From Desulfohalobiaceae bacterium S24 (GTDB taxonomy: Bacteria; Desulfobacterota; Desulfovibrionia; Desulfovibrionales; Desulfothermaceae): DNA of 45,854 nt. The position numbers and the translations under genes are program-made. Every line of letters begins with the position of its first letter. Position 1 is the first letter of the stretch. Shown piece after piece: positions 17,785-27,367 of the stretch. The stretch is taken from contig JAABTT010000021.1 of assembly GCA_011389765.1 (NCBI GenBank), positions 1-45,854 on the forward strand, in the 5' to 3' direction. The notes under the pieces are model-generated. The model was not told the DNA's origin. It worked only from the letters and a program-made list of their open reading frames with translations, and made no database searches.

Positions 17785-18645
17785 ATGACCGACATCATCC
17801 GGGCTGATACCGCCGGCTTCTGTATGGGAGTTGATTTGGCCCTGCGCAAGCTGGATAAGGTGGCGGCTGAAGAAGGACAGCCAGTTTTCACCATTGGACC
17901 GATCATCCATAATCCTCAGGTCTTGAACGTGTATGCGCAGAAGGGGGTCAAGATTGCCGAAGGAGTGGACGGGTTTTCCCCGCGATCCCGCGTGGTGATC
18001 AGAGCCCATGGCATTCCCATTGATGTCGAGAAGCAGCTTTTGATGAAAGGAGTGGCCATTGTCGACGCCACCTGCCCCAAAGTCAAACGGGCTCAGAGGT
18101 TGATTCAGCGACACACGGAGGCGGGTGAACATCTGCTGCTGCTGGGGGAGCATGATCATCCCGAGGTTAGAGGGCTCTTGAGTTATGCGGATCAAAAGGC
18201 TCACGTCTTTGAGGGGCTCGAGGATATCGAACGGATCGATCTCGATGCTTCCAACAGCTATTTCCTGGCGGCTCAGACCACCCAAGACCGGGGAGAATTC
18301 AACAGGATCGTGCAGTATCTCCACAATCGTCTACAGGTGTCTTTTCCTGTCCTGGACACCATATGTGACGCGACAAGAGAGCGCCAGCAAGAGGCCCTCA
18401 AGCTTGCCGAAAACGTTGATATCGTGGTGGTGGTTGGGGGATACAACAGCGGGAATACCAGACGCCTGGCCCAGGTGGTGCAGGGTGTGGGGGTAGAGAG
18501 CCTGCATGTCGAACAGGCAGGGGAACTCGACCCCGTAAAATTCGCCGGCCTCAGGAAAATCGGCCTGACCGCGGGGGCGTCCACGCCAAAGGAGCTCATC
18601 GATGATGTCCATCGCTATCTGCTGGAGCTGAGAAAAGGCTGCTGA
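17785..18645 (+). CDS. ispH: 4-hydroxy-3-methylbut-2-enyl diphosphate reductase
   Basis: IspH catalyses the last step of the MEP isoprenoid pathway, giving IPP and DMAPP, with a [4Fe-4S] cluster held by three Cys. All three are visible: AGFCMGVDLAL near residue 12, VDATCPKVK near residue 95, and TICDATRERQQ near residue 193. The substrate-binding IRAHGIP is also present. The length of 286 residues is normal. The start at ATG 17785 is ten bases beyond the dus stop. Confidence 0.96.
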   Translation: MTDIIRADTAGFCMGVDLALRKLDKVAAEEGQPVFTIGPIIHNPQVLNVYAQKGVKIAEGVDGFSPRSRVVIRAHGIPIDVEKQLLMKGVAIVDATCPKVKRAQRLIQRHTEAGEHLLLLGEHDHPEVRGLLSYADQKAHVFEGLEDIERIDLDASNSYFLAAQTTQDRGEFNRIVQYLHNRLQVSFPVLDTICDATRERQQEALKLAENVDIVVVVGGYNSGNTRRLAQVVQGVGVESLHVEQAGELDPVKFAGLRKIGLTAGASTPKELIDDVHRYLLELRKGC

Positions 18646-18707
18646 AGGATTTCTCCCCTTCCGCGATCCGCGTTCGCCGTTCCGCGTTTCTTCTACCTAT
18701 TTCCGCG

Positions 18708-19547
18708 TTAGTATTCCTTGGGGAGTTCGTCCAGCTGGGCCTTGGTGAAGACCGGACCGTCCTTGCAGACGTAATAGGGTCCCACGTTGCAGCGTCCGCA
18801 GATGCCGATGCCGCATTTCATCCGGTTTTCCAAGCTCATGATGATCTGATCGCCGGTCCAGCCCATTTTATCCAGCACCGGCTGAGTGAATTTGATCATG
18901 ATCGGCGGACCGCAGATCAAGGCCACGGCATTGTCCGGCTCCGGGGAGACCTGATCGGCGATCTGGGGCACGAAACCGACATATTTGTCCCAGCCCTCGA
19001 CTTCATTGTCGATGGTGATATAGGTTTTGACATCGCTACGCTGATCCCACTCTTCCAGGGTCTCTCTATAGAGCAGCATTCCCGGGGTCCTGGCCCCGTA
19101 AATAAAGGTAATCTCGCCGTAATTGTCCCGGTTCTCGGGATGCAGCAGCCAGATCATGGTGGAGCGCAAGGTGGTCACTGCATAGCCGCCGGCCAGGATC
19201 ACGATGTTTTTCCCTTTCATGTCCTTCAGGGGGTAGGGATGGCCAAGGGGGCCACGGACCCCCATGACATCCCCTTGCTCCATGTTGTGCAACCTGGTGG
19301 TTACCTTGCCGGCGCGGCTGACGGTGAAGGTCAGATGGTCCCCTTCAGTGGGGCTGGAAGCGATGCCGATGGGGGCCTCTCCGAAGCCGGGTATTGAGAG
19401 TTCGGCGAATTGTCCCGGCAGATAGGTAAAGGCGGCGGCGTCTTCCCGGTTCAGGAATTCGAACTCGAATGTCCGCAGGGTCTTGTCTTCGGTGGCGATT
19501 TCAACCTTGCTGATGCGAACAGGATAGGGCAGATAGGGATTTTTCAT
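18708..19547 (-). CDS. flxA: Flavin oxidoreductase subunit FlxA-like
   Basis: A 279-residue FAD/NAD-binding protein of the ferredoxin-NADP-reductase fold, like hydrogenase gamma and anaerobic sulfite reductase B subunits. The FAD segment is YLPGQFAELSIPG, the nucleotide region IVILAGGYAVTTLRS, and the C-terminal [2Fe-2S] motif CGIGICGRC with a later Cys in YYVCKDG. In Flx-Hdr complexes this subunit takes electrons from NADH and passes them by way of FlxB, FlxC and FlxD to HdrA. It is the last gene of the operon, 26 bp after flxB. Confidence 0.88.
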   Translation of the reverse strand: MKNPYLPYPVRISKVEIATEDKTLRTFEFEFLNREDAAAFTYLPGQFAELSIPGFGEAPIGIASSPTEGDHLTFTVSRAGKVTTRLHNMEQGDVMGVRGPLGHPYPLKDMKGKNIVILAGGYAVTTLRSTMIWLLHPENRDNYGEITFIYGARTPGMLLYRETLEEWDQRSDVKTYITIDNEVEGWDKYVGFVPQIADQVSPEPDNAVALICGPPIMIKFTQPVLDKMGWTGDQIIMSLENRMKCGIGICGRCNVGPYYVCKDGPVFTKAQLDELPKEY

Positions 19548-19573
19548 AAGGCACTCTCTACGTTTACTTAATA

Positions 19574-20614
19574 TTATTCAACGTGTTCTTCGTTCATGCT
19601 GTTGACAACGTCCCGGACGTCGATATTGACCGGGCATCTCTGGGTGCAGCGGCCGCAGCCCACACAGCCGATGCTGCCCTCGAGCTTGATGGGCATGTAT
19701 TTGAACTTGTGCATGAAACGCTGCCGGACCCGGTCCTTCTTGGTGCCCCTGGGGTTGTGCCCGGAGGTGTGGTGGGTGAAGAGCCAGCTCATGCAGGTGT
19801 CCCAGTTGCGGACCCGGCGTCCGTATTCCCCCTGGGTCTCATCCTGGATGTCGAAGCAGTGACAGGTGGGGCAATAGAAGGTGCAGGTCCCGCAGTTGAT
19901 GCAGGATTCATAGACCCTGTCCCACATGGCCTGATCATAGACCTCCAGGGTCTGCCTGGAGTCGATCCGGTCCATTTCCACACCCGAGGTGATGGATCCC
20001 TCGGCCTCTTTTTTCTGGTCGGCAGCCGCCTGCGAGTCCTCCGTCCCGGCCTGGTCGAGGTCCTTAAGCAGCTGCTCCCCTTTTTCGGAGATCCCTCTCA
20101 GAAGCAGCCGATCCCCGAGATCGACCTGGAGGACGTCCAGGCCTTCTTCGTGATGGGGGCCGCAGTTGACCGAAGTGCAGAAACAGGTAGGGCAGGGGTC
20201 TGTGCAGGCCAGACCGATGAGGACTGTCTTCTCCCGTTTGTCCTTCCAGTAGACGTCCATCGATTCCTCGTCCCGCTCAAAGACCTTGTCCAGAACGGTC
20301 AAGGCCTTGGCGTCACAGGGCCGGATATTGAAGAGCAGCCTGGGCTGGTCCAACCCCGCTTCGGCTTCCATGAGCATCCCTTTTTCCTCATGGGGGTCAT
20401 TGCGAAAATGCATCAGACATTCGGTCTGGGGAAAGAAGAATTTTTTGGGAGAAAGAGAGGAGTTGAAAAAATCAAAGGTCAGATCCTTTCCCTGTTCCAC
20501 TTCGGACCACTCCCATTCGCCCCCTTTCTCAAGCGGAGCATAAATGCGATACTTAGACTTGAGCCGGGCGACAAAATCATCCAACTCCTCTTTTTTCAAA
20601 ATTTTTTCAGCCAT
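19574..20614 (-). CDS. flxB: Fe-S subunit FlxB-like (sulfite reductase A type)
   Basis: A 346-residue iron-sulfur protein similar to anaerobic sulfite reductase subunit A and hydrogenase beta subunits. An N-terminal region has RPCDAKAL and a Cys-rich patch (CTDPCPTCFCTSVNCG) near residues 135-150. The C-terminal half carries two [4Fe-4S] motifs: CINCGTCTFYCPTCHC and CVGCGRCTQRCP. Its role is electron wiring between FlxA and FlxC. It lies 110 bp downstream of flxC; that gap contains short CCAGCATTC repeats and no gene. Confidence 0.85.
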   Translation of the reverse strand: MAEKILKKEELDDFVARLKSKYRIYAPLEKGGEWEWSEVEQGKDLTFDFFNSSLSPKKFFFPQTECLMHFRNDPHEEKGMLMEAEAGLDQPRLLFNIRPCDAKALTVLDKVFERDEESMDVYWKDKREKTVLIGLACTDPCPTCFCTSVNCGPHHEEGLDVLQVDLGDRLLLRGISEKGEQLLKDLDQAGTEDSQAAADQKKEAEGSITSGVEMDRIDSRQTLEVYDQAMWDRVYESCINCGTCTFYCPTCHCFDIQDETQGEYGRRVRNWDTCMSWLFTHHTSGHNPRGTKKDRVRQRFMHKFKYMPIKLEGSIGCVGCGRCTQRCPVNIDVRDVVNSMNEEHVE

Positions 20615-20724
20615 ATATTTTTCCTTGTCTCAGTGAAGAAAAACCTTTTCGCCGGATGGCCTTCTCCCACTATCAGACCATCCTTTCCAGCATTCTAGTA
20701 TTCCAGCATTCCAGCATTTCTTAT

Positions 20725-21669
20725 CTACTCAATCTCCGGATCATCTGGCCGGTAAACACTCATGGGCGGTTGGCTTTCCAGGTCAAGACCGGGCTGGTAG
20801 TCGTATTTGTCCCGGATGTCCTTTTCCAGCTTGCTGGTCAGCCTCCGCATCTTGATGCCCACAGGACAGGCGGATTCGCAGGCCCCGCAATCGGTGCAGC
20901 GGCCGGCGCAGTGAAAGGCCCGCAAGAGATGAAAGGTATAGATATCCGGTTCGTCCTGGGTCTTGCCGCACCACTGCGGGTTGTGCTCATCCACGAAGCA
21001 GACCTTGCAGTAGCACAGGGGACAGGCGTTGCGGCAGGCATAGCAGCGGATGCAGTCCTTGAACTCCTCCTCGAACTCCTGCCAGCGCTGATCAGGGTCG
21101 AGCTTGTCCCAGGGCGCGGCCACCTTGTCGATGTCGCCCCCTCCGGTCTGCTTGCCCTGCTCCCCGATAAACTCGTCATAGATCAGGGCGTTTCGATGGG
21201 TGCAGGTGTAGCAGTTGTCCCGCTTGAATTTTTTCCGGGAGACCTCCTCTTCAAAGTCTTTGCCCTTGACCAGGAGGGTCTGGCCGTTTTCCCTGACTTC
21301 AAGAATATTCCTGCCCGCAAAGGCCGCTTTGATCTTGCCCGGGTCCAGCATGCCCGGGGAATGGACGCCCAGGATGTAGACATCGTCCCTGTTGACCTGA
21401 TTTTCCTGGATCAGGCCGACGATGTTCCGGCTGACGCAGCCCTGGGCCAGGATAGCGTTTCTACCTTCCCGCTTTATCAGGAAGTTGGCGAGGTTGCTGG
21501 TACAGAAGCCGTTCCAGGTCAAGAGGTCCGTTTCCTCAGGGGTATAGGCGAAAAAGGGCCGGGCCTGCATGGGAACGCTGCCCTCGGTAAATCCAATGAC
21601 GCAGTCCACGGTTTTATCTTCTAAAAGTTTTCTGGCTGATGCTCGGATATCTTCAACGATTGTAGTCAT
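20725..21669 (-). CDS. flxC: Fe-S subunit FlxC-like
   Basis: A 314-residue protein with an N-terminal FrhB/FdhB-like region (residues about 1-125, with QGCVSRNIVG) and a C-terminal ferredoxin region. Clusters are suggested by CYTCTHRN, CIRCYACRNACPLCYCKVC and CTDCGACESACP. In the Flx complex it carries electrons toward FlxD and HdrA. Its start overlaps the stop of the selenocysteine-containing mvhD (ATGA). Its two halves resemble the N-terminus of the 1028-aa HdrA fusion and the C-terminus of the short HdrA-N fusion encoded upstream, which bears on how this operon arose. Confidence 0.82.
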   Translation of the reverse strand: MTTIVEDIRASARKLLEDKTVDCVIGFTEGSVPMQARPFFAYTPEETDLLTWNGFCTSNLANFLIKREGRNAILAQGCVSRNIVGLIQENQVNRDDVYILGVHSPGMLDPGKIKAAFAGRNILEVRENGQTLLVKGKDFEEEVSRKKFKRDNCYTCTHRNALIYDEFIGEQGKQTGGGDIDKVAAPWDKLDPDQRWQEFEEEFKDCIRCYACRNACPLCYCKVCFVDEHNPQWCGKTQDEPDIYTFHLLRAFHCAGRCTDCGACESACPVGIKMRRLTSKLEKDIRDKYDYQPGLDLESQPPMSVYRPDDPEIE

Positions 21670-22109
21670 GCGGCCTCCTTGCGAATGTCCTTGACCAGAC
21701 GCTTGGCCGGCCCCAGCTTTTGGACCGCTTCGTAAACTCTGCTTGCGGTTTCCTGAAATTTTCCGGCTTCAGCCGAAGAAATCCAAGAGAAGTGCAGCCT
21801 GCCCGGCTCAAGGCCGACGTATTCCACGAGGTCTTTCAAGACGGCGAACCGCCGTCTGGCGAAGAGATTGCCACTGATGTAGTGGCAGTCGCCCGGGTGT
21901 CACCCCGAGACCCAGACCCCGTCAAAGCCTTGACGAAAGGCCTGGAGGATGAATTTCGGGCTCATCCGCCCGGTACAGGGGATGCGAATGACCCTGATGC
22001 TGCTGGGGTAGGACAGCCGGCTGACCCCGGCCAGATCCGCAGCCCCGTAGGAACACCAATTGCAGAGAAAGGCTGTGATTTTGGGGATAAACTTTTGTTC
22101 ACTCGTCAT
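21666..22109 (-). CDS. flxD: MvhD/FlxD-type subunit, selenoprotein
   Basis: A 147-residue [2Fe-2S] protein of the MvhD (hydrogenase delta) family, which passes electrons from a donor module to HdrA. The five conserved Cys positions are seen as [14 protein letters not shown] and the last motif VSGUHPGDCHY. There the usual Cys is encoded by TGA at 21900-21902 and read here as selenocysteine 70. After the TGA the frame continues with excellent family similarity for 77 residues and ends at 21666, overlapping flxC. Conventional calling would stop at residue 69. Sec-containing members (VhuD) are known in methanogens and in some Desulfobacterota. Confidence 0.92.
21869..21887 (-). promoter_or_regulatory. 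SECIS-like hairpin in flxD/mvhD
   Basis: Twelve bases after the UGA, UGCCACU and AGUGGCA form a perfect 7-bp stem with the 5-nt loop ACAUC. Position and size fit a bacterial SECIS bound by SelB. Confidence 0.6.
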
Positions 22110-22207
22110 GAGAACTCCTTCATTATATCAATTCACTATATGTAGCGTTCGGGTGGGTTACAACCCACATAAATCCCAAAACACAAATTACAAATTTCAA
22201 ATAAATT
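22110..22207. other. 98-bp gap with hairpin
   Basis: Contains GTGGGTTACAACCCAC (22153-22168), a 7-bp stem with 2-nt loop of a kind often dispersed between genes, and an AT-rich remainder. It separates flxD from the 1028-aa HdrA gene within the operon. Confidence 0.5.
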
Positions 22208-25200
22208 TTAGACCAGGGCATCCAGCTCGGCGAAGATTTCCTCCTGGGTGAAGCCGTTCAGATCGGGGGCGCCTGAGCGGCAGGAAGCAACACAAGTCCC
22301 GCACCCTTTGCACAGGGCCCGGTTGACCTCGGCCAGTTTGTTTTCGTTTTCGCTGACGGCCTGGTAGGGGCAGACAGTCCAGCAGACCCCGCAGCCGACG
22401 CATTTGCTCTGATCGATGACGGCCACTGTTCCGGGCAGGCTCAACTCCCTGCTGCTGAGCATGCAGACCGCCCTGGCCACAGCGGCTTGGGCTTGGGTCA
22501 CGGACTCTTCGATGGGTTTGGGATAGTGGCAGGTCCCGGCCATGAACACGCCGTCTGTGGCGAAATCCACGGGCCTCAATTTCTGGTGGGCCTCCAGGAA
22601 CCAGCCGTCCTCATCCACCGGAACCTTGAACATCTGGGCCAGTTCCGAGTTGTCGCGGCTGACCACCGCAGAGGCCAGGCCGATCAGGTCGGTCTGGATG
22701 TCCAGCTTCACTCCCAGCAAGGGATCGGTCAGGCTGACCTCGACAGAGTCCTGGTTGAGGCTGACCTCGGGTTTGCTTTCCGGATCGAAACGGACAAAGA
22801 TGATGCCCCTGGCCCTGGCTTCCTTGTACAGGCTTTCCCGTTCACCATAGGTCCGGATGTCGCGGTAGAGGACAAAGACCTGGATGTTGGGATTTGCCTC
22901 TTTGAACTCCAGGGCGGCTTTCAGGGTCTGCGTGCAGCAGATCCTGGAACAGTACTGCCGCTGCGGCTCCCGGGAGCCCACGCACTGGATGAAGACGGCC
23001 GTGTTCATGGAGCCGGGGTCTATTTCCTTGCGGCTCAAGGCCTGTTCTATCTCATGATTGGTCATGATCCTTTTATCCTGCCCGTAGCCGTATTCCTCGG
23101 GTATGTGCTCCCTGGCCCCGGTGGCAATGATCACCGCCCCGTGCTCTATCTCCGTGTCCTGACCGTCAGTGGTCACGGTGGAGGTGAAGTTGCCAACGAA
23201 ACCGCTGACTTTGCTGACTTTACTCTGCAAGTGGGCCTGGATCAGGGGGTCTTCTTCAATCCGCCGGGTCATATCGCTCAGGTAGGTCTGGATCGGCTCA
23301 TTGTGGACGGTTTTGCGCTTGGTCCGGCCGATGCCCCCAAGCTGGCTGTCCTGCTCCACCAGATGAGTCTGGAATCCCTGGCCGGCCAGTTCGACCGCGG
23401 CGTTCATCCCGGCCAGTCCTCCGCCGATGACCAGGGCGGCAGGGGTGATGTCCAGCTTGACTTCCTCCAGGGGGTCGTTCAAGAGAACTTTGCTCACGGC
23501 CATGCCGATCAGTTCCTTGGCCTTTCGGGTGGCCGTTTCCGGTTCCTGCCCGTGGACCCAGGAGTCCTGATTGCGGATGTTGGCCATTTCAAAGAGGTAC
23601 TTGTTCAACCCGGCGGCCTGTAGGGTTTCCTGGAAGACCGCTTCGTGGGTCTTCGGGGTGCAGGCGGCCACTACCACCCGGTTCAGTCCCTGCTCCCTGA
23701 TGACCCGGGCCATGGTGTCCTGGGTGTCCTGGGAGCAGGTGAAGAGATTGTTGTCCACGAATTCCACATGGGGCAGGCTCCGGGCATGCTCCACCAACTC
23801 CTGGACATCGATGACCCCGGCGATGTTGATGCCGCAGGAGCAGACGAAGACTCCTACCCTGGGCCTGTCTCCCCGGACGTTCTGCTCCGGGGGCAGTTGG
23901 GCTTCCCTGGTCATGCTGTGCCTGGCCTGGCTCAGATTGCTGGTGGCGGCACAGGCTGCGGCCGAGGCCTCCATCACGGACTGAGGAATGTCCTTGGGAC
24001 CGGCCAGGGCCCCGCAGGCGTAAATTCCGGAACGATTGGTGGCCACCGGAGAGAAGTCCGAGGACTGGATAAAACCGCCTTTGGTCAGCTCGATGCCCAT
24101 GTTTTCGGCCATGGATCTGGCGTTGTCCGAGATCTCCAGACCGTGGCTCAGGACCACCATATCGTAGTCCTCGGTCAACTTCTGTCCGTCGTCGGTCACA
24201 TACTGCAGCTGCAGGGATCCATCCGGTTGTTCGAGGATGGTGTGCACCCGGCTGCGGATAAAGCGGACGCCTTTGTCTTTGGCTTTTTCATAGTAACGTT
24301 CAAAATCCTTGCCGGGCGTGCGGATATCCATGTAGTAGATCGAGATATCCAGATCGTCGGCCGCGTGCTCCTTGGCAATGACGCTCTCCTTGATGGCGTA
24401 CATGCAGCAGACCGAAGAGCAGTATTCGTTGTCGCAGCGGTTCATCTCCCTGGAGCCGACGCATTGCAGAAAAGCGATCTTCTTCGGTTCCTGCTCGTCA
24501 CCGGGACGGACCAGATGGCCCATCCAGGGGCCGGTGGCGGCCAGGATGCGCTCGAACTCCAGGGCCGTGACCACGTTCTTGAACTCTGCATAGGAGTAGG
24601 TGTCGAAGCGCGAGGGGTCAAAGGGCTGAAACCCACTGGAGAGGATGATGGAGCCGACCTCGATGTCCTTGGTCCGTTCCTGGTCGTCGTGAACAATGGC
24701 CTCGGCCTGACAGACATTCTCGCAGCCCTTGCAGTCCATGACCCCGGTTGTGGTCAGACAGTGCTCCCTGTCCCGGGTGGCCTTCAGGGGCACGGCCTGG
24801 GCATAGGGGATGTAGATGGCCTTGCGCTGGGCCAGTCCGGAGTTGTATTCGCTGGGCTGCAGGATCGGACAGGTGTTGATCCTGGCGATGGCGTCCTCCG
24901 GGCAGGCCTCCAGGCAGTTCCAGCAGCCGGTGCAGGTTGCGGTGTCGTAGATCGGCTTGGCGCAGTTGCAGAGGGCGGCCTGCTCCAGGGAGCAGCTGAT
25001 CCCCAGGTAGCGGAGATTCCCCGTAGAAATCTCGCCCAGGTCTTCAAGCTCCTGCAGGGCCCGCACGTCACAGCCCCGAAGCACGGCGGCGATCTTGAGA
25101 TCAGGGCGTCTCTTCAGCATGGTCCGGATGGTCTTGGCCAGTCCGAACTTGGGTTCGGTCTGGATATCGTCCAATTCCTCTTCGTTTCGAAAGAGGTAGG

Positions 25201-25294
25201 GGCCGGTCTGACCCCATCTGTTCTTGAGTCCAAGAACCCCGTCAAAGCCTTCTTCCAAGGCTTTTCGCGCTTCTTGTTCGATATATTCATTCAT
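22208..25294 (-). CDS. hdrA: HdrA-type fusion: FdhB/FlxC-N, HdrA-C, second HdrA
   Basis: A 1028-residue flavin and Fe-S protein, the presumed bifurcating core. Residues 1-115 resemble the N-terminus of FlxC/FdhB (LRGCDVRAL, LRYLGISCS). Residues 121-460 look like an HdrA lacking its N-terminal FAD loop: CTGCWNCLEACP, AIYIPYAQAVPLKA, CKGCENVC and CVGSRE followed by YCSSVCC. Residues 478-1028 form a second HdrA with VCSCGIN, the FAD loop IGGGLAGMNAA, CVGSREPQRQYCSRICC and a C-terminal 2x[4Fe-4S] ferredoxin (CVGCGVCWTVCP, CKGCGTCVASC). The missing FAD piece of the first unit is encoded by the short gene at 27364-28344. It lies 30 bp after fdhA. Confidence 0.88.
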   Translation of the reverse strand: MNEYIEQEARKALEEGFDGVLGLKNRWGQTGPYLFRNEEELDDIQTEPKFGLAKTIRTMLKRRPDLKIAAVLRGCDVRALQELEDLGEISTGNLRYLGISCSLEQAALCNCAKPIYDTATCTGCWNCLEACPEDAIARINTCPILQPSEYNSGLAQRKAIYIPYAQAVPLKATRDREHCLTTTGVMDCKGCENVCQAEAIVHDDQERTKDIEVGSIILSSGFQPFDPSRFDTYSYAEFKNVVTALEFERILAATGPWMGHLVRPGDEQEPKKIAFLQCVGSREMNRCDNEYCSSVCCMYAIKESVIAKEHAADDLDISIYYMDIRTPGKDFERYYEKAKDKGVRFIRSRVHTILEQPDGSLQLQYVTDDGQKLTEDYDMVVLSHGLEISDNARSMAENMGIELTKGGFIQSSDFSPVATNRSGIYACGALAGPKDIPQSVMEASAAACAATSNLSQARHSMTREAQLPPEQNVRGDRPRVGVFVCSCGINIAGVIDVQELVEHARSLPHVEFVDNNLFTCSQDTQDTMARVIREQGLNRVVVAACTPKTHEAVFQETLQAAGLNKYLFEMANIRNQDSWVHGQEPETATRKAKELIGMAVSKVLLNDPLEEVKLDITPAALVIGGGLAGMNAAVELAGQGFQTHLVEQDSQLGGIGRTKRKTVHNEPIQTYLSDMTRRIEEDPLIQAHLQSKVSKVSGFVGNFTSTVTTDGQDTEIEHGAVIIATGAREHIPEEYGYGQDKRIMTNHEIEQALSRKEIDPGSMNTAVFIQCVGSREPQRQYCSRICCTQTLKAALEFKEANPNIQVFVLYRDIRTYGERESLYKEARARGIIFVRFDPESKPEVSLNQDSVEVSLTDPLLGVKLDIQTDLIGLASAVVSRDNSELAQMFKVPVDEDGWFLEAHQKLRPVDFATDGVFMAGTCHYPKPIEESVTQAQAAVARAVCMLSSRELSLPGTVAVIDQSKCVGCGVCWTVCPYQAVSENENKLAEVNRALCKGCGTCVASCRSGAPDLNGFTQEEIFAELDALV

Positions 25295-25324
25295 GGTTGT
25301 CTCCTAATGGAAAGGGGGCATTTG

Positions 25325-27367
25325 CTAGTCTGTTTTTTCGATCTTGACGGCACTCACTTTGAGGCTCGGAATTTTGGAAACCGGATCGACCCTGGTGTCG
25401 GTCAGGGTATTTACCCCGCACTCTGCAAAATGCATGGGGATAAAGACGATCCCCGGGTCCACTTCCCGGGAAACACGAACCGGCAGGGAAATGGCCCCGC
25501 GCCTGGAGCTGACCGTGACCCGGGTGCCTTCTTCAAGTCCCAGACGCTCGGCGTCTTCGGGATTGATATCCACCTGTCCGGTGGGGGCCTCCCGGTTTAA
25601 GCGTTCAATCTTTCTGGACATGCTCCCGCCGTGAAAATGAAACGGGATCCTGCCGGTGCTGAGCAGAAACGGGTAGTCCTCGTCAGGCAGCTCGGCCGGC
25701 GGGATGTGGTCCAGGGCAAAGAAGAGGCCCTTTCCCCGGGGGAACGTCGTCCCGTGCAGATAGGGGGTCCCGGGGTGGGTCTCGTCCGGGCAGGGCCACT
25801 GCAGGCTCTCCCCGGACTCCAGCCTGTGGTGGGAGATGCCTGCATAGGTCGGAGTCAGGGCGGCGATCTCCTGCATGATCTCGGCAGGCGACTCATAGGT
25901 GAAGTCGTCGGCTCCCATGGATCGCGCCAGTTCCGAGATGATGATCCAGTCCGGCTTGGACAGGCCCTGAGGCTCCAGGGCCTGTCTGACCAGCTGGACC
26001 CTGCGCTCGGTGTTGGTGAAGGTACCGCTCTTTTCGGCAAAGGAGCAGGCCGGGAGAACCACATCGGCCAATTGAGCGGTTTCGGTCAGGAACATGTCCT
26101 GGACCACCAAAAGATCGAGCGCCTCCAGGGCCTTTTTGACATGACCGCTGTCGGGATCGGAAAGCATGGGATTTTCCCCGATTACGAGCATGCCCTTGAG
26201 GGTACCCTCCGCGGCCTTGTTCATCATCTCTCCAAGGGCCAGACCGGGGGTGTCGGGAATCGAGGCCTGCCAGCGGTCCTCGAAGCGCTTCCGTTCAGCC
26301 TGATCAGAGACCTTCTTGTAGGCGGTCAGGACATCGGGCAGGGCCCCCATGTCGCAGGCCCCCTGGACGTTGTTCTGGCCTCTGAGCGGGTTCACTCCGG
26401 TGGACGGCCGGCCGATGTTACCGGTGGCCAGGGCCAGATTGGACAGGGCCTTGACGTTGTCCGTCCCGGTCAAATGCTGGGTGATGCCCATGGCATAGAG
26501 GATCATGGCCCTGTCCGCCCGGCCGTAGAGCAGGGCGATCTCCTGAAGGGTCTCCGGGCTGATGCCCGTGATCCGGCTGACTTTTTCCGGGGTGTACTCC
26601 CGGACCTTAGCCTTGAGTTCGTCGATGTTTTCGGTCCGGTTCGCGATAAAGTCGTGATCAATGAGGTCCTTCTCGAACAGGATGTGCAGGAGGCCGTTGG
26701 CCAGGGCCACGTTCGTTCCGGGTTGGATCCGGGCAAAGCAATCCGCGTATTGCGAAAGTGGAATTCCGCGGGGATCGATGACGATCAGCCTGGCCCCGTT
26801 GGCCTTGGCCCGCATGATCCGCCCGGAGATGATCGGGTGCTGTCCAGTGGTGTTGCTGCCGATGACCAGGATGCAGTCCGAATTTTCGATCTCGCCTATG
26901 GAGTTGGTCATGGCTCCGGCTCCGAGTGCGGCGGCAAGACCTGCCACCGTTGAGGAGTGTCAGAGCCGGGCGCAATGATCGATATTGTTGGTCTGAAGCA
27001 CCGAACGAGCAAACTTCATGATCAGGTAGTTGTCTTCATTGGTGCATTTGGCGCTTGATAAGACCCCTAGGGCCTGACCGCCGTCCTCGTCCCTGATCTT
27101 TTGAAAGCCCTTGGCGATCATTTGATAGGCTTCGGACCAGTCGGCTTCCAGCAGTTCCCCGTTTTTTCGAATCAAGGGCCTGGTCAGACGGTCCGGGTGC
27201 TGGACAAACTGATGTGCGTTTCGTCCCAGGACGCATAGCTCGCCCTGATTGACGGGGTGGCCTTTACTGGGAATGAGGCCGACGAGCTGATCATCAAGGA
27301 CCTGGAGATAAAAATTACAGCCTGTTCCGCAAAAGGGGCAGGTAGTCAGTACAAAATCTTCATTCAT
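25325..27367 (-). CDS. fdhA: Formate dehydrogenase catalytic subunit, selenoprotein
   Basis: A 680-residue molybdopterin (Mo or W) enzyme that interconverts formate and CO2. An N-terminal [4Fe-4S] site is seen as CPFCGTGC with a fourth Cys in GELCVLGR. The active-site ligand is selenocysteine 136, encoded by TGA at 26960-26962 in DHCARLU followed by HSSTVAGL, the same setting as E. coli FdhF. The frame then runs on to 25325 with GENPMLSDPD, FLTETAQLADVVLP and the C-terminal dinucleotide-binding domain (GTRVTVSSRRG). There is no signal peptide, so it is cytoplasmic. Its start overlaps the upstream gene by ATGA. The link to HdrA-type partners suggests formate-coupled bifurcation. Confidence 0.95.
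26929..26959 (-). promoter_or_regulatory. SECIS element of fdhA
   Basis: Starting ten bases after the UGA, CGGUGGC and GCCGCCG form a 7-bp stem with one U-G pair around the loop AGGUCUU. The apical part closely matches the well-studied E. coli fdhF SECIS, whose loop is AGGUCU. Confidence 0.8.

Noticed and set aside
19583-20698. 371-residue open frame on the + strand opposite flxB
   Set aside because: It is a shadow of flxB with no recognisable domain.
23645-25600. 651-residue open frame on the + strand opposite the long HdrA gene
   Set aside because: It is antisense to a gene with many recognisable motifs. Its composition is that of a shadow frame in GC-rich DNA, and no family is recognised.
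25631-26953. 440-residue open frame on the + strand opposite fdhA
   Set aside because: It is antisense to a clearly identified gene, with no motifs or ribosome binding site.
25325-27367. Reading fdhA as a broken gene of 135 plus 540 residues
   Set aside because: The TGA is at the known Sec site of formate dehydrogenases, and the hairpin matches the fdhF SECIS.
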